Source: Chryseobacterium pennae (GTDB taxonomy: Bacteria > Bacteroidota > Bacteroidia > Flavobacteriales > Weeksellaceae). Taken from it: 64,000 bases of DNA. The stretch lies in assembly GCF_003385515.1 (NCBI RefSeq), contig NZ_QNVT01000027.1, positions 1 through 64,000 of the forward strand, written 5' to 3'. The notes beneath the pieces were generated by a model. That model saw nothing but the letters and a program-made list of their open reading frames with translations, had not been told where the DNA came from and did no database searches. The position numbers and the translations under genes were made by a program. Shown here in pieces: positions 41,720 to 51,194 of the stretch (its first letter is position 1; the number at the start of each line of letters is the position of its first letter).

Positions 41720-43114
41720 TTAAGCTAAATGCTCTGCTCTGTAGTTTTCAATTTCATCAACGGTTGTAATCAATCCGTTTCCAAGAAGTCTGTAACCGTG
41801 ATCTGTAATCAGGAAATCATCTTCCACACGAACTCCACCGAAGTTTCGATATTCATTTACCTTATCGTAATTAATGAATTCCGCACTTTTATTTTCGGCC
41901 TGCCAGATATCAATAAGTTCTGGAATCATATAAATGCCAGGCTCCACCGTTACTACATAACCTGATTCTAAGGCTTTTCCTAAACGTAAAGATTTAAGAC
42001 CAAATGTTTGGGTATCTTTTGGTTCCTCTTCTGTGTATCCAATATACTGTTCGCCAAGATCTTCCATATCATGTACATCCAATCCCATCATATGTCCCAG
42101 TCCACATTGGAAAAACAGAGTATGAGCATTGTTTTTCACGGCTTCTTCAGGGTTCCCTTTCATCAAGCCCAAATCAACAAGTCCTTCTACCAGATATTCA
42201 GAAGCTTTCAGGTAAATATCTTTAAATTTAACTCCCGGTTTCAAAAGATTCTGAGCGTTATTGAATGAATTCAAAACCACGTCATACATTTCTTTTTGTT
42301 TTGTACTAAAGGTTCTGCTTACAGGAAATGTTCTGGTTAAGTCACCTGCATATCCCATAGCCGTTTCTGCTCCGGAATCATTCAGGAAAAGATCCCCTTC
42401 CTTCAAAGTATTAAGACGGTAATGATTATGAAGTATTCCACCGTTTATAGTTACGATCGGTGGGTAAGACATCTGGCACTCTTTATTGGCTGCAAGATAT
42501 TGAATAGCGTTGGCGATCTCATATTCTTTAACACCAGGTTGAGCCATTCGCATTGCCAGTAAATGCATCTCATTGGATACATTCACAACTTCTTCGATCT
42601 GTACAATTTCCTGGGCTTCCTTTATAGAACGTTGTTTTACAACAGCTTTAATCATCTCCACAGAAGGCTGTAATTCTGCAATCTTAATCCCTAAAAGGTC
42701 CGTCAGTAAGATTTTATTGGAAGGCTGATAGGGTGGAAGATAATGTACCTTTCTACCGGATCCCTGTGCTTTTATAAGGTATTGAGAAAGCTCCACATAC
42801 GGTAAAGTTTCCTGTACACCGGATTTTTGGCTTTTCTCTTTCAACGTTTCCTGTCTGCCCATCCATACAATGTCATCAATACTCAGTTCATCTCCGAAAA
42901 CAATGGTCTTATTTTCATCAATATCAATGATAGCTGCAATCTTAGGTTCCTGAATTCCGAAATAATATAGGAAAGTACTGTCCTGGCGGAAATAATAAGG
43001 ATTATGCTCAAAGTTTACAGGATTCTCTATATTTCCTAAAAACAATAGAATTCCACTCGCCACATTGCTCTGCAATACGGCTCTTCTGTCTTGATAAGTC
43101 TGTGCTGAAAACAT
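41720..43114 (-). CDS. Xaa-Pro aminopeptidase (aminopeptidase P, M24B)
   Basis: A 464-residue cytosolic metallopeptidase that cleaves N-terminal Xaa from Xaa-Pro. The N-terminal creatinase-like domain (1-170) starts MFSAQTYQDRRAVL. The pita-bread catalytic domain shows all five metal ligands: Asp in FLNDSGAETAMGY, Asp in AGDLTRTFPVS, His in CGLGHMMGLDVHD, Glu in VTVEPGIYM and Glu in GVRVEDDFLIT. First gene of the operon with DPP IV. Together they would shorten proline-rich peptides from outside and inside the cell. Confidence 0.94.
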   Translation of the reverse strand: MFSAQTYQDRRAVLQSNVASGILLFLGNIENPVNFEHNPYYFRQDSTFLYYFGIQEPKIAAIIDIDENKTIVFGDELSIDDIVWMGRQETLKEKSQKSGVQETLPYVELSQYLIKAQGSGRKVHYLPPYQPSNKILLTDLLGIKIAELQPSVEMIKAVVKQRSIKEAQEIVQIEEVVNVSNEMHLLAMRMAQPGVKEYEIANAIQYLAANKECQMSYPPIVTINGGILHNHYRLNTLKEGDLFLNDSGAETAMGYAGDLTRTFPVSRTFSTKQKEMYDVVLNSFNNAQNLLKPGVKFKDIYLKASEYLVEGLVDLGLMKGNPEEAVKNNAHTLFFQCGLGHMMGLDVHDMEDLGEQYIGYTEEEPKDTQTFGLKSLRLGKALESGYVVTVEPGIYMIPELIDIWQAENKSAEFINYDKVNEYRNFGGVRVEDDFLITDHGYRLLGNGLITTVDEIENYRAEHLA

Positions 43115-43253
43115 ATATTATGAATACTTTTTATTTTAAAAGTTTAAAGTTACGATTTTGTACTACTTGAAGCACTTTATTCATTAAAATTATGAAGATG
43201 TAAAGTTTGTATTTTAATCTGATATTTAATGTTCATATTTTACTTAAATTCGG

Positions 43254-43264
43254 TAATATTTTAA
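43254..43264. promoter_or_regulatory. Candidate AraC-regulator site, inverted copy
   Basis: TAATATTTTAA, the reverse complement of the TTAAAATATTA word found at 44214-44224 in front of the hydroxyproline genes. It lies about 40 bases upstream of the AraC gene start. AT-rich, so chance is possible. Confidence 0.35.
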
Positions 43265-43300
43265 CCTACTCCTTCATTGGTTTTATAAAGTATTGATTAT

Positions 43301-44185
43301 ATGAAGAGCCTTCAGTTTTCAGTCCCTGCTGACACCAACAAAAGTATCCGTATTCAGGAAGATATTATGCCTAATTTCTATCCTTATTTCCATCGGCATA
43401 CAGAAACACAGATCATGTGGATCCTTAAAGGGCATGGTACTCTGGCGATAGAACAAAACCTCTTCACCTTTGAATCTGGAGATATTTTTTATCTGGGCGC
43501 CAATCAGTCTCACGTTTTCAAAGGAGATTTTAAAGAAAATGAAAAGCAAAAAGTTCATGCGATCTCTATATTCTTCGATCCTGATAAAAAAATAGCCGCC
43601 TTTTTTGATTTACCCGAATTTGAAGAGCTTAAAAATTTCATTGAACACTCAAAAGTAGGATTCCAGGTTGGTTCAAAATTAAAAGCAAGTGTAGGAGAGA
43701 GTATGGCAGCCTTACAAAAAACACAGGGAATAGAACAAATCATAGGCTTTATAAAGATTTTAAACCACTTGATGCAGAACAGACATCTGCATATCCCCCT
43801 TTCTTCAGAAAAGAATCTGCCTAATCATATTTCAGACAATGATCAGCGAATTATAGATGCCCAAAACTATATTAAAAAAAATTTCACTCAATATAAGCTT
43901 ACTCTTGATGCCATTGCAAAAGAGGCCTGCATGACTCCACAGGCATTCTGTAGATCCTTTAAAAAACGCACCCGAATTACTTATATTCAATACCTTAATG
44001 AATTACGGGTACAAAGAGCCTGCAGATTATTAACCTCCAGCAGTATGTACAGCATTTCATCCGTTGCGTTTAACAGCGGATTCAACAGTCTTACCAACTT
44101 CAACCGAGTATTTAAATCCATCATGAAGTACTCTCCAAAAGAATATCTGAAGCATTATAAAGAGGCTACTACAGACCACGAATAA
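43301..44185 (+). CDS. AraC-family regulator of the hydroxyproline genes
   Basis: A 294-residue activator. The N-terminal cupin (about 15-110) has the ligand-pocket motif FYPYFHRHTETQIMWIL and FESGDIFYLGANQSH. The C-terminal double helix-turn-helix (about 190-290) has LTLDAIAKEACMTPQAFCRSF and the conserved second half ISSVAFNSGFNSLTNFNRVFK, ending SPKEYLKHY. It is immediately upstream of and co-oriented with the hydroxyproline catabolic genes (88-base gap), and divergent from the prolyl-peptidase operon, so it may control both. The inducer is probably hydroxyproline or a peptide; that is inference. Confidence 0.9.
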   Translation: MKSLQFSVPADTNKSIRIQEDIMPNFYPYFHRHTETQIMWILKGHGTLAIEQNLFTFESGDIFYLGANQSHVFKGDFKENEKQKVHAISIFFDPDKKIAAFFDLPEFEELKNFIEHSKVGFQVGSKLKASVGESMAALQKTQGIEQIIGFIKILNHLMQNRHLHIPLSSEKNLPNHISDNDQRIIDAQNYIKKNFTQYKLTLDAIAKEACMTPQAFCRSFKKRTRITYIQYLNELRVQRACRLLTSSSMYSISSVAFNSGFNSLTNFNRVFKSIMKYSPKEYLKHYKEATTDHE

Positions 44186-44192
44186 TCACATG

Positions 44193-44224
44193 TTAAAATA
44201 CGGTTAGAATACATTAAAATATTA
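44193..44224. promoter_or_regulatory. Candidate AraC-type tandem operator
   Basis: TTAAAATA occurs at 44193-44200 and again at 44214-44221 (extended to TTAAAATATTA), 21 bases apart, i.e. two helical turns, as AraC-family sites usually are. ACGGT (44200-44204) and ACCGT (44231-44235) are inverted around it. It lies 50-80 bases before the DapA-family gene. Confidence 0.4.
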
Positions 44225-44273
44225 ACATTTACCGTTTTAAAATTCACTTAGTTTTGAATAAATATTATTTGAT

Positions 44274-45179
44274 ATGAGTACAAAACTAAACTGGGAAGGG
44301 ATTTATCCTGCTGTATTAACTCCTTTTACAAAAGAGGGAAAGATTGATTTTGAAATGTTTGCAGTCAATACAGAAGCCCAGATTAAAGCCGGACTTCACG
44401 GAATTATCCTTGCCGGAACATTAGGGGAAGCCAGTACGCTGGAAACCGAAGAAAAATTTGAACTTCTTCAATATGCTAAAAAGATTACAGCAGGCAGAAT
44501 TCCCATTATCCTTAACCTTTCTGAAAATACAACCAAAAATGCTATAAAATTTGCTCAAAAAGCAAAAGAACTAGGAGCTGACGGATTAATGTTACTTCCT
44601 CCAATGCGTTACAAAGCAGACAGTCGTGAAGTGGTAGAATATTTCAAAGCCGTTGCCACTGCTACGGACCTTCCGATTCTTATCTATAATAACCCGGTAG
44701 ATTACGGAATTTATGTAACGCTTGAGATGTTTGATGAGCTTATAAAATATCCAACCATTCAAGCTGTTAAAGAATCCACAAGAGATCTGGCGAATGTAAC
44801 CAGAATGATTAACCGTTTTGGAAACAGAATCAAAATTCTTGGCGGAGTAGATACCATTTGCCTTGAAACCTTACTACTTGGTGCCGATGGATTGGTAGCA
44901 GGACTTGTAGATGCTTTCCCTAATGAAACAATGGCCATGTATAACCATGTTAAAGCAGGTCAATATGATAAAGCAGTAGCCATTTACAGATGGTTTATGC
45001 CATTATTGGAACTGGATATTCATCCTAAACTTATCCAATACATTAAACTGGCAGCCACCGCTGAAGGAATCAGTAATCCCTATGTAAGAGCTCCGCGTCT
45101 TGAAATTCAGGGCGAAGAAGCTGAAAGAATCTATAAGATTATTGAAGAGGGTAGAACCAACCGTCCAACATTAGACTAA
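44274..45179 (+). CDS. DapA-family deaminase, probably Delta1-pyrroline-4-hydroxy-2-carboxylate deaminase
   Basis: A 301-residue TIM-barrel lyase of the dihydrodipicolinate synthase family. Schiff-base Lys in QAVKESTRDL (near 164), catalytic Tyr in LIYNNPVDYGI, and GTLGEAS in place of the GTTGE loop. In the trans-4-hydroxyproline pathway a DapA homologue converts Delta1-pyrroline-4-hydroxy-2-carboxylate into 2-oxoglutarate semialdehyde and ammonia, and the neighbours (semialdehyde dehydrogenase, hydroxyproline epimerase, D-amino acid dehydrogenase) select this role over lysine synthesis. First structural gene after the AraC regulator; the next gene starts 16 bases later. Confidence 0.88.
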   Translation: MSTKLNWEGIYPAVLTPFTKEGKIDFEMFAVNTEAQIKAGLHGIILAGTLGEASTLETEEKFELLQYAKKITAGRIPIILNLSENTTKNAIKFAQKAKELGADGLMLLPPMRYKADSREVVEYFKAVATATDLPILIYNNPVDYGIYVTLEMFDELIKYPTIQAVKESTRDLANVTRMINRFGNRIKILGGVDTICLETLLLGADGLVAGLVDAFPNETMAMYNHVKAGQYDKAVAIYRWFMPLLELDIHPKLIQYIKLAATAEGISNPYVRAPRLEIQGEEAERIYKIIEEGRTNRPTLD

Positions 45180-45195
45180 TTCCAAAACAAAAGCT

Positions 45196-46680
45196 ATGAT
45201 TGAAGAAACATCAAAAGAAAATATTGAGTTAAGAATTCAGATGGCTTCCGAAGCGTACCAATTCCTGAAGAATACAACGATAAAAGAAAGAGCTGCATTG
45301 ATGAATGCTGTTGCTGATCGGATTGAGGCTTTAGGAGAAGAACTTTTAACCACCGCTCATATTGAGACTTCATTACCTCTGGCAAGACTTACCGGTGAAA
45401 AAGCCAGAACAGCAGGACAATGGAGAAGTTATGCAAAAGCGGTAGCCTCCGGAATATATACTGAAGCAAGAATTGATCTTGCTCAGCCCGAGAAGCAGAA
45501 AGGAGACCTTAGAAAGTACAGTATAGGGTTAGGCCCCGTAGTTGTTTTCGGAGCCAGTAATTTCCCGTTTGCTTTTTCCACAGCAGGAGGTGATACGGCA
45601 AGTGCAATAGGAGCAGGCTGTCCTGTTATTGTAAAAGCTCATCCGGCTCATCCTCAAACCTCTAAAATAATGGCCGATGCAATCACAAATACCATAAAAG
45701 AATTTGGCTGGCCTGAAGGTATCTTTAGCCATATTACCGGAACATCTTATGAAACAGGTGCTTATTTAACACAGCATCAGGATATTCAGGCAGTAGCATT
45801 TACCGGTTCATTTACTGGCGGAAAAGCTTTGTTTGATATTGCCAATCGCCGTGAAAACCCTATTCCCGTATTTGCTGAAATGGGAAGCATCAACCCCGTA
45901 TTTGCACTTAAAAACCTGATTGAAAATAAAGCAGAAGCTTTAGCTAAAGAATATGTTACTTCTTTAACATTAGGAGTAGGACAGTTTTGTACCAACCCGG
46001 GAGTATTTATCGCTGTTAAAGGAGAATCTCTGGACCGGTTTATCTCTGCTGTAAAAAATGAAATTACAGGTATTGCACCTGCTAATATGCTTCATAAAGG
46101 AATATATGAAAACTTTGAACATCATAAAGCAAACACAATAGCCCAACCTGATATTGAAGTAATCGCTACCACAGCAATCGAAGAAGGAAAAGGAAGTGCT
46201 GCTGTTATACAAACCAATGCTCAAAGTTTCATCAATAATCCTGTACTGAGTGAAGAAGTTTTCGGTCCATTTGGTATCATTGTCACTTGTGAAAACAAAG
46301 AAGAGCTTATACAAATCGCTAAAAAACTAAAAGGACAGCTAACCATTACTGTAGCTGCTACTTCAGATGATGCCCGTGAAAATGCGGAATTGATTCATCT
46401 TTTAAAAGATAAATGTGGAAGACTGTTATTCAACGGAATGCCTACCGGAGTAGAAGTTGTGTATGCTATGCAGCATGGAGGACCTTTCCCATCTACTACA
46501 GATTCCCGTTTTACCTCAGTAGGACCAGATGCCGTAAAACGATTTGTTCGCCCTATTTCTTTTCAGAACTGGCCGGATGAATTCTTACCGGAAGAGCTTA
46601 AGAATGAAAACCCTTTACAAATCAACAGAATTGTAGATGGAGAAGTTCATTCAGAATCATTAAAATCAGAAGTACTATGA
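45196..46680 (+). CDS. 2-Oxoglutarate semialdehyde dehydrogenase (NADP+)
   Basis: A 494-residue aldehyde dehydrogenase oxidising the pathway's semialdehyde to 2-oxoglutarate. The cofactor loop is AFTGSFTGGKALFDIA, the general-base Glu is in VFAEMGSINPVF, and the catalytic Cys is in VGQFCTNPGVF, the version typical of ketoglutarate-semialdehyde dehydrogenases. C-terminal NGMPTGVEV also fits that subgroup. Its last four bases overlap the start of the epimerase gene (46677-46680), showing translational coupling. Confidence 0.93.
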   Translation: MIEETSKENIELRIQMASEAYQFLKNTTIKERAALMNAVADRIEALGEELLTTAHIETSLPLARLTGEKARTAGQWRSYAKAVASGIYTEARIDLAQPEKQKGDLRKYSIGLGPVVVFGASNFPFAFSTAGGDTASAIGAGCPVIVKAHPAHPQTSKIMADAITNTIKEFGWPEGIFSHITGTSYETGAYLTQHQDIQAVAFTGSFTGGKALFDIANRRENPIPVFAEMGSINPVFALKNLIENKAEALAKEYVTSLTLGVGQFCTNPGVFIAVKGESLDRFISAVKNEITGIAPANMLHKGIYENFEHHKANTIAQPDIEVIATTAIEEGKGSAAVIQTNAQSFINNPVLSEEVFGPFGIIVTCENKEELIQIAKKLKGQLTITVAATSDDARENAELIHLLKDKCGRLLFNGMPTGVEVVYAMQHGGPFPSTTDSRFTSVGPDAVKRFVRPISFQNWPDEFLPEELKNENPLQINRIVDGEVHSESLKSEVL

Positions 46681-47675
46681 ACAGAACATTTTTTTGTATA
46701 GATTCCCATACCTGTGGCTGTCCGGTACGTCTGGTAGCGGGAGGCGGCCCGATTTTAAAAGGAAACTCCATGATGGAGCGCAGGCTTCACTTCATGAAAG
46801 AATATGACTGGATCCGAAAAGGTTTAATGTTTGAACCCCGTGGTCATGATATGATGAGTGGAAGCATTCTTTATCCACCTGCTGACGAAGAGAATGATAT
46901 CGGAGTTTTATACATAGAAACCAGCGGCTGCCTTCCTATGTGTGGACATGGAACTATTGGAACGGTTACCATTGCCATAGAAGAAGGATTGGTTGTTCCT
47001 AAAATCCCGGGAAAACTACGCCTGGAAACACCTGCCGGGCTTATTCTCATAGATTATGTACAGGAAGGGAAAAAAGTAAAATCGGTAAAACTGACCAATG
47101 TAAAATCTTTTCTCTACGCTGAAAATCTTGAAGTGGAATGTCCAGATCTTGGACTCATAAAAGCTGATGTTGCTTACGGAGGAAACTTCTACGCCATCAT
47201 TGATCCTCAGGAAAATTTCAGAGATATTTCCGACTTTACAGCAAGTCAGCTTATCTACTATGGGAAAATCATCAGAAGATTACTCAATGAAAAGTATCAA
47301 TTCATTCATCCTGAAAACGAACATATTTCCGGATTAAGCCATATTCAATGGACAGGAAATCCTACAGATCCAAAAGCCAGTGGACGAAATGCCGTATTAG
47401 TAGGTGAAAATGCTCTGGACCGTTCTCCTTGCGGAACAGGTACTTCCGCAAGAATGGCTCAATGGTATGCAAAAGGAAAGTTAAAAGAAGGGGAAGAGTT
47501 TATCCATGAAAGCTATATAGGTTCCCAGTTTATCGGCAGAATTGAAGGAACTGCTACCGTTGATGGCAAACCCGCTATTGTTCCTTCAGTGGAAGGCTGG
47601 GCGAGAATTACCGGCTATAATCAGATTATTATTGATGATGAAGATCCGTATTGGCAAGGATTTCAGGTAATGTAA
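46677..47675 (+). CDS. 4-Hydroxyproline 2-epimerase (proline racemase family)
   Basis: A 332-residue enzyme that interconverts trans-4-hydroxy-L-proline and cis-4-hydroxy-D-proline. Both catalytic cysteines are present: SGCLPMCGHGTIGT (near residue 90) and the second in RSPCGTGTSARMAQ (near 252). Two Cys favour epimerase or racemase over the trans-3-hydroxyproline dehydratase, which has Thr at the second place. The N-terminus FFCIDSHTCGCPVRLVAGG fits hydroxyproline epimerases. It overlaps the semialdehyde dehydrogenase gene by 4 bases and is followed 14 bases later by the FAD dehydrogenase. Confidence 0.94.
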   Translation: MNRTFFCIDSHTCGCPVRLVAGGGPILKGNSMMERRLHFMKEYDWIRKGLMFEPRGHDMMSGSILYPPADEENDIGVLYIETSGCLPMCGHGTIGTVTIAIEEGLVVPKIPGKLRLETPAGLILIDYVQEGKKVKSVKLTNVKSFLYAENLEVECPDLGLIKADVAYGGNFYAIIDPQENFRDISDFTASQLIYYGKIIRRLLNEKYQFIHPENEHISGLSHIQWTGNPTDPKASGRNAVLVGENALDRSPCGTGTSARMAQWYAKGKLKEGEEFIHESYIGSQFIGRIEGTATVDGKPAIVPSVEGWARITGYNQIIIDDEDPYWQGFQVM

Positions 47676-47689
47676 AGTTTGTAAAAAGT

Positions 47690-48955
47690 ATGACACAAAA
47701 TAAAGGCAAAGCACTTATCATAGGTGCAGGAATCGCGGGATTAAGCTCAGCCTATTATCTTTTACAAAAAGGCTGGCAGATAGAGATCCTTGAACAGAAT
47801 GATCTCAGCAACAATTGCTCTTACGGCAATGCAGGAATGATTGTACCAAGCCATTTTACCCCATTGGCTGCCCCCGGAGTTGTGGCACAGGGCATTCGTT
47901 GGATGTTTGACAGTAAAAGTCCGTTTTATGTGAAGCCTTCACTCAGTACTCAATTATTATCCTGGGGGCTGAAATTTCTGAAACATACCAATCAGAATCA
48001 TGTTGACCGCTCAGCATCTGCAATCAGAGATCTTAATCTGGAAAGCAGCAGTCTTTATAATGAAATTGCCCAAAACCCAGAATTTGATTTTGAACTGAAT
48101 CAAAACGGAATTCTGATGCTGTATAAAACAGAAAAAGTAGCAGAAGAGGAGACGGAATTGGCCCATAAAGCCAGCAGTTTAGGTTTAGCTGTTGATATCC
48201 TTGATAAAAAAGGGATTCAGGAGCTGGAGCCTAATGCTCAACTGGATGTCATCGGAGGAATCAATTACAAATGTGATGGCCATATGAATCCGGTAAAACT
48301 GATGAAGCAAATGATCTCTTATCTTAAAAATAAGGGGATTATTTTCCACACACAACATAAAGTTACAGGATATGAAATTGCAGGGAACACCATAAATGCG
48401 ATAATAGCAAATGGTAAAAAGTTTTCAGCAGACCGTTTTGTAATGACCGGAGGTTCATTTTTACCGGAACTTGCCCAAAAAGCAGGGATTAAAATTCAAT
48501 TGATGCCAGGGAAAGGTTATTCTTTCATGCATACTCCTGAAAACCCAATCCATAGATTGGAGCATGCTGCTTTATTATTGGAAGCAAGAGTAGCTGTAAC
48601 TCCTATGAACGGACAGATTCGTTTCGGAGGCACCATGGAGCTGGCTTCCCATCATGATAAAATTAATATGAAAAAAGTAGAAGGAATTGTCCAATCTATC
48701 CCCAAATATTTGCCGGATTTTAAGGTTAAATTACCCAAAGAATCGGAAATCTGGTTTGGTTACAGACCCTGCGCACCAGATGGACTTCCTTATCTGGGAC
48801 AATCTTCTAAACTAAAAAATCTGATTATTGCAGGTGGTGGTGGGATGATGGGATTAAGCTTAGGACCCATTTTTGGAAAAACAGTTTCTGAGCTGGCCAA
48901 TGACCAAAAGCCAACGGTTGAGATAAAGATATTCAACCCTGAAAGATTTAATTAG
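47690..48955 (+). CDS. FAD-dependent D-amino acid (cis-4-hydroxy-D-proline) dehydrogenase
   Basis: A 421-residue DadA-type flavoprotein. The start at 47690 (MTQNKGKALIIGAG) lies 14 bases after the epimerase stop; the open frame extends into that gene but has no reason to start there. The FAD motif is IIGAGIAGLSSAYYLLQKG; other parts are SNNCSYGNAGMIVPSH, KGYSFMHTP, WFGYRPCAPDGLPYLG and the C-terminal AGGGGMMGLSLGP. In context it oxidises cis-4-hydroxy-D-proline to the pyrroline acid used by the DapA-family gene, feeding electrons to the respiratory chain. Completes the four-enzyme pathway. Confidence 0.92.
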   Translation: MTQNKGKALIIGAGIAGLSSAYYLLQKGWQIEILEQNDLSNNCSYGNAGMIVPSHFTPLAAPGVVAQGIRWMFDSKSPFYVKPSLSTQLLSWGLKFLKHTNQNHVDRSASAIRDLNLESSSLYNEIAQNPEFDFELNQNGILMLYKTEKVAEEETELAHKASSLGLAVDILDKKGIQELEPNAQLDVIGGINYKCDGHMNPVKLMKQMISYLKNKGIIFHTQHKVTGYEIAGNTINAIIANGKKFSADRFVMTGGSFLPELAQKAGIKIQLMPGKGYSFMHTPENPIHRLEHAALLLEARVAVTPMNGQIRFGGTMELASHHDKINMKKVEGIVQSIPKYLPDFKVKLPKESEIWFGYRPCAPDGLPYLGQSSKLKNLIIAGGGGMMGLSLGPIFGKTVSELANDQKPTVEIKIFNPERFN

Positions 48956-49037
48956 AAAACATCACATAACACACAAAATTATGCCTAAAACAATTTGACT
49001 ATTCAAATAATTTATTAACAAACAAATCCAAAAAATC

Positions 49038-51194
49038 ATGAAAAAATTTAAATTACTACTACTTGTTTCCCTATTTCCAATAATAGGTTTTGCTCAAGAA
49101 AATAGACCTCATGAGTGTAAAGCTGATGAAATGATGAAAAAACATTTTGAACGGCACCCTGAATCTAAGGCTGAATATGAAAATTTTGAAAAATTCACCA
49201 AAGATTTTGTGAAAAAAATGGAATCAAACAAAACTCCATTGAATAAAAAGGTCAACAATCCCACCTACATCATACCTGTAGTTTTTCATGTGTACGGAGA
49301 ATCTCAGAGTAATGTAAAAGTAAATTACCAAAAAGTAGTTGACTTGCTGCAACAAATCAACTTAAATTTCAATGGAATCAATACCGATTCAAACACTATA
49401 GATTCTTACTTCCAGCCTATTAGGAGCACATTAAGTATTGAATTCCGCTTAGCTAAAATTGACCCAACCGGAAAAGCAACAAGCGGAGTGGTATTTCACC
49501 CTTTCAAAAGTGGATATGGTAACGGAGGCGGATATGATGCACAAATTGGCGCAGATGCATGGGACAATACAAAGTATATGAATGTGTATATACAAAATGA
49601 TCTGTATGCTAATAAAGATTTATATCAATCAGGAGTTGCCTGGTATCCGGACTCATACATGTCTTCAGTAAATACAGCAAGAGTTGTTTATAATGGCCGT
49701 TATATATATGATGCTGCAGGAACTGTGGCTTCAAACGAGTTTTCTGATACATTCACTCACGAATTTGGGCATTGGTTAAATCTTCAACACACGTTCAATG
49801 TTCTTTGTTCAACTGCGAACCCTGGTAATGATGGTGACGGAGTTGCTGACACCCCTGTAGAAAATAATTCTTCCGGATTAGGATGTACAACTGGAAACAA
49901 TTGTCTTGGACAAAAAGTGAACGTTGAAAATTATATGGGATACAACGGTTCCGCTGGCTGTTATAAAATGTTTACCAATGGACAGGTTAACAGAATGTTA
50001 GCCGCATTAAATCACCCGTCAAGAATAAATTTATGGCAGCCTGCCAACTTAGCAGCAACCGGAGTTGCCAATACTCCACCTAAATTAACTCTTAGCAACA
50101 GTACCTTTACAGAGAACTTAAACAATAATGGAGCCGTGTCATTAGATGGAACAGTAGCATCTGCCCCTAAGTCAACGATTACGCTAAACGGAGCAACATT
50201 TGCCGTACCAAATGGAACAACTCTTACTGCAGGAACACATTTCAATTCTTCATTACCAGCAGGACAAACAGCAACTATAGCAGTTACAAGCCCTACTACT
50301 GCTACACTTACCATAAATGGTGCGGCAACCAGTCATTCTAAAAGTCAGGTTCTGAATTCATCAATTACATTCCTAAATCCGGCTATAACAGGAGGCGTAA
50401 CTTCATTAGGATCAACTCCATCTTTGGCATTAACTTTTTCTTACAAAGATCCCTATAAAATAGTTACAGGAACTCCTCTGGAAAGTTATGCCAATCCATC
50501 CCCAACAACAGTAACAACCAACTCCGGAGCACCTTGGAAATATTTTATCATTAACCCGGAGCTTAGTGATGATGCAGGGTATGGCGCGTGGTACTATGGA
50601 GCAAATCAATTAAAATTGGAAACCTATTGGAAAGGATTAGTATGTGGGGTAGGGACAAGAAATATTAGTTTAATTCCGTCTTGCACCACTATAAGTAATG
50701 CAAATAATATAGGTTATCCAACCAATACTCCCGGACAGCTTGACGTGTACACCCCTACATACACTACCTGGTCTGGCCAAACAGCTTATGTTGGTTTTAG
50801 AAACCAATTCGAAGGCTACAATATTAACGGCTATTTCAAACTGAATGTTGGGGCCAATGGTTCAGGTTATTCTGTAACTGAGTTTGCATATAATACACAA
50901 CCATATGGCAGTATTACAACGCCTTGTGCATTACCATTATCATCATTATCCACTTCAGACGTTGATACAACAAACTCAGAAACATCCATCTATCCGAATC
51001 CAGTTTCTGATGTATTGAATATTAAAACAAAAGGGAAAGTTCAATCAATTTCTGTTTACGATAGGTCTGGAAGAAAAATGAATGCTAAAGTTATTGGTGA
51101 TAAGGTTGATGTTAAACATTTCCTAAGCGGAACTTATTTAATTGATATTGAAACTTCTTTAGGGAAATCTTCCCAAAAATTCATTAAAAAATAG
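49038..51194 (+). CDS. Secreted M43 zinc metalloprotease with T9SS sorting domain
   Basis: A 718-residue exported protease. Signal peptide 1-19 (ending IIGFAQ). Pappalysin/M43 catalytic domain about 75-335: zinc site HEFGHWLNLQH at 241-251 and the Met-turn VENYMGYNG. A middle region rich in Thr/Ser/Asn (340-470) looks like an Ig-like linker, then a beta-sandwich region 470-630. The last 75 residues (SIYPNPVSDVLNI... to SSQKFIKK) form a type A T9SS sorting domain, so it is exported across the outer membrane. It sits just below the hydroxyproline genes, 82 bases away, and may supply peptides for them. Specificity for collagen is inference. Confidence 0.92.
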   Translation: MKKFKLLLLVSLFPIIGFAQENRPHECKADEMMKKHFERHPESKAEYENFEKFTKDFVKKMESNKTPLNKKVNNPTYIIPVVFHVYGESQSNVKVNYQKVVDLLQQINLNFNGINTDSNTIDSYFQPIRSTLSIEFRLAKIDPTGKATSGVVFHPFKSGYGNGGGYDAQIGADAWDNTKYMNVYIQNDLYANKDLYQSGVAWYPDSYMSSVNTARVVYNGRYIYDAAGTVASNEFSDTFTHEFGHWLNLQHTFNVLCSTANPGNDGDGVADTPVENNSSGLGCTTGNNCLGQKVNVENYMGYNGSAGCYKMFTNGQVNRMLAALNHPSRINLWQPANLAATGVANTPPKLTLSNSTFTENLNNNGAVSLDGTVASAPKSTITLNGATFAVPNGTTLTAGTHFNSSLPAGQTATIAVTSPTTATLTINGAATSHSKSQVLNSSITFLNPAITGGVTSLGSTPSLALTFSYKDPYKIVTGTPLESYANPSPTTVTTNSGAPWKYFIINPELSDDAGYGAWYYGANQLKLETYWKGLVCGVGTRNISLIPSCTTISNANNIGYPTNTPGQLDVYTPTYTTWSGQTAYVGFRNQFEGYNINGYFKLNVGANGSGYSVTEFAYNTQPYGSITTPCALPLSSLSTSDVDTTNSETSIYPNPVSDVLNIKTKGKVQSISVYDRSGRKMNAKVIGDKVDVKHFLSGTYLIDIETSLGKSSQKFIKK

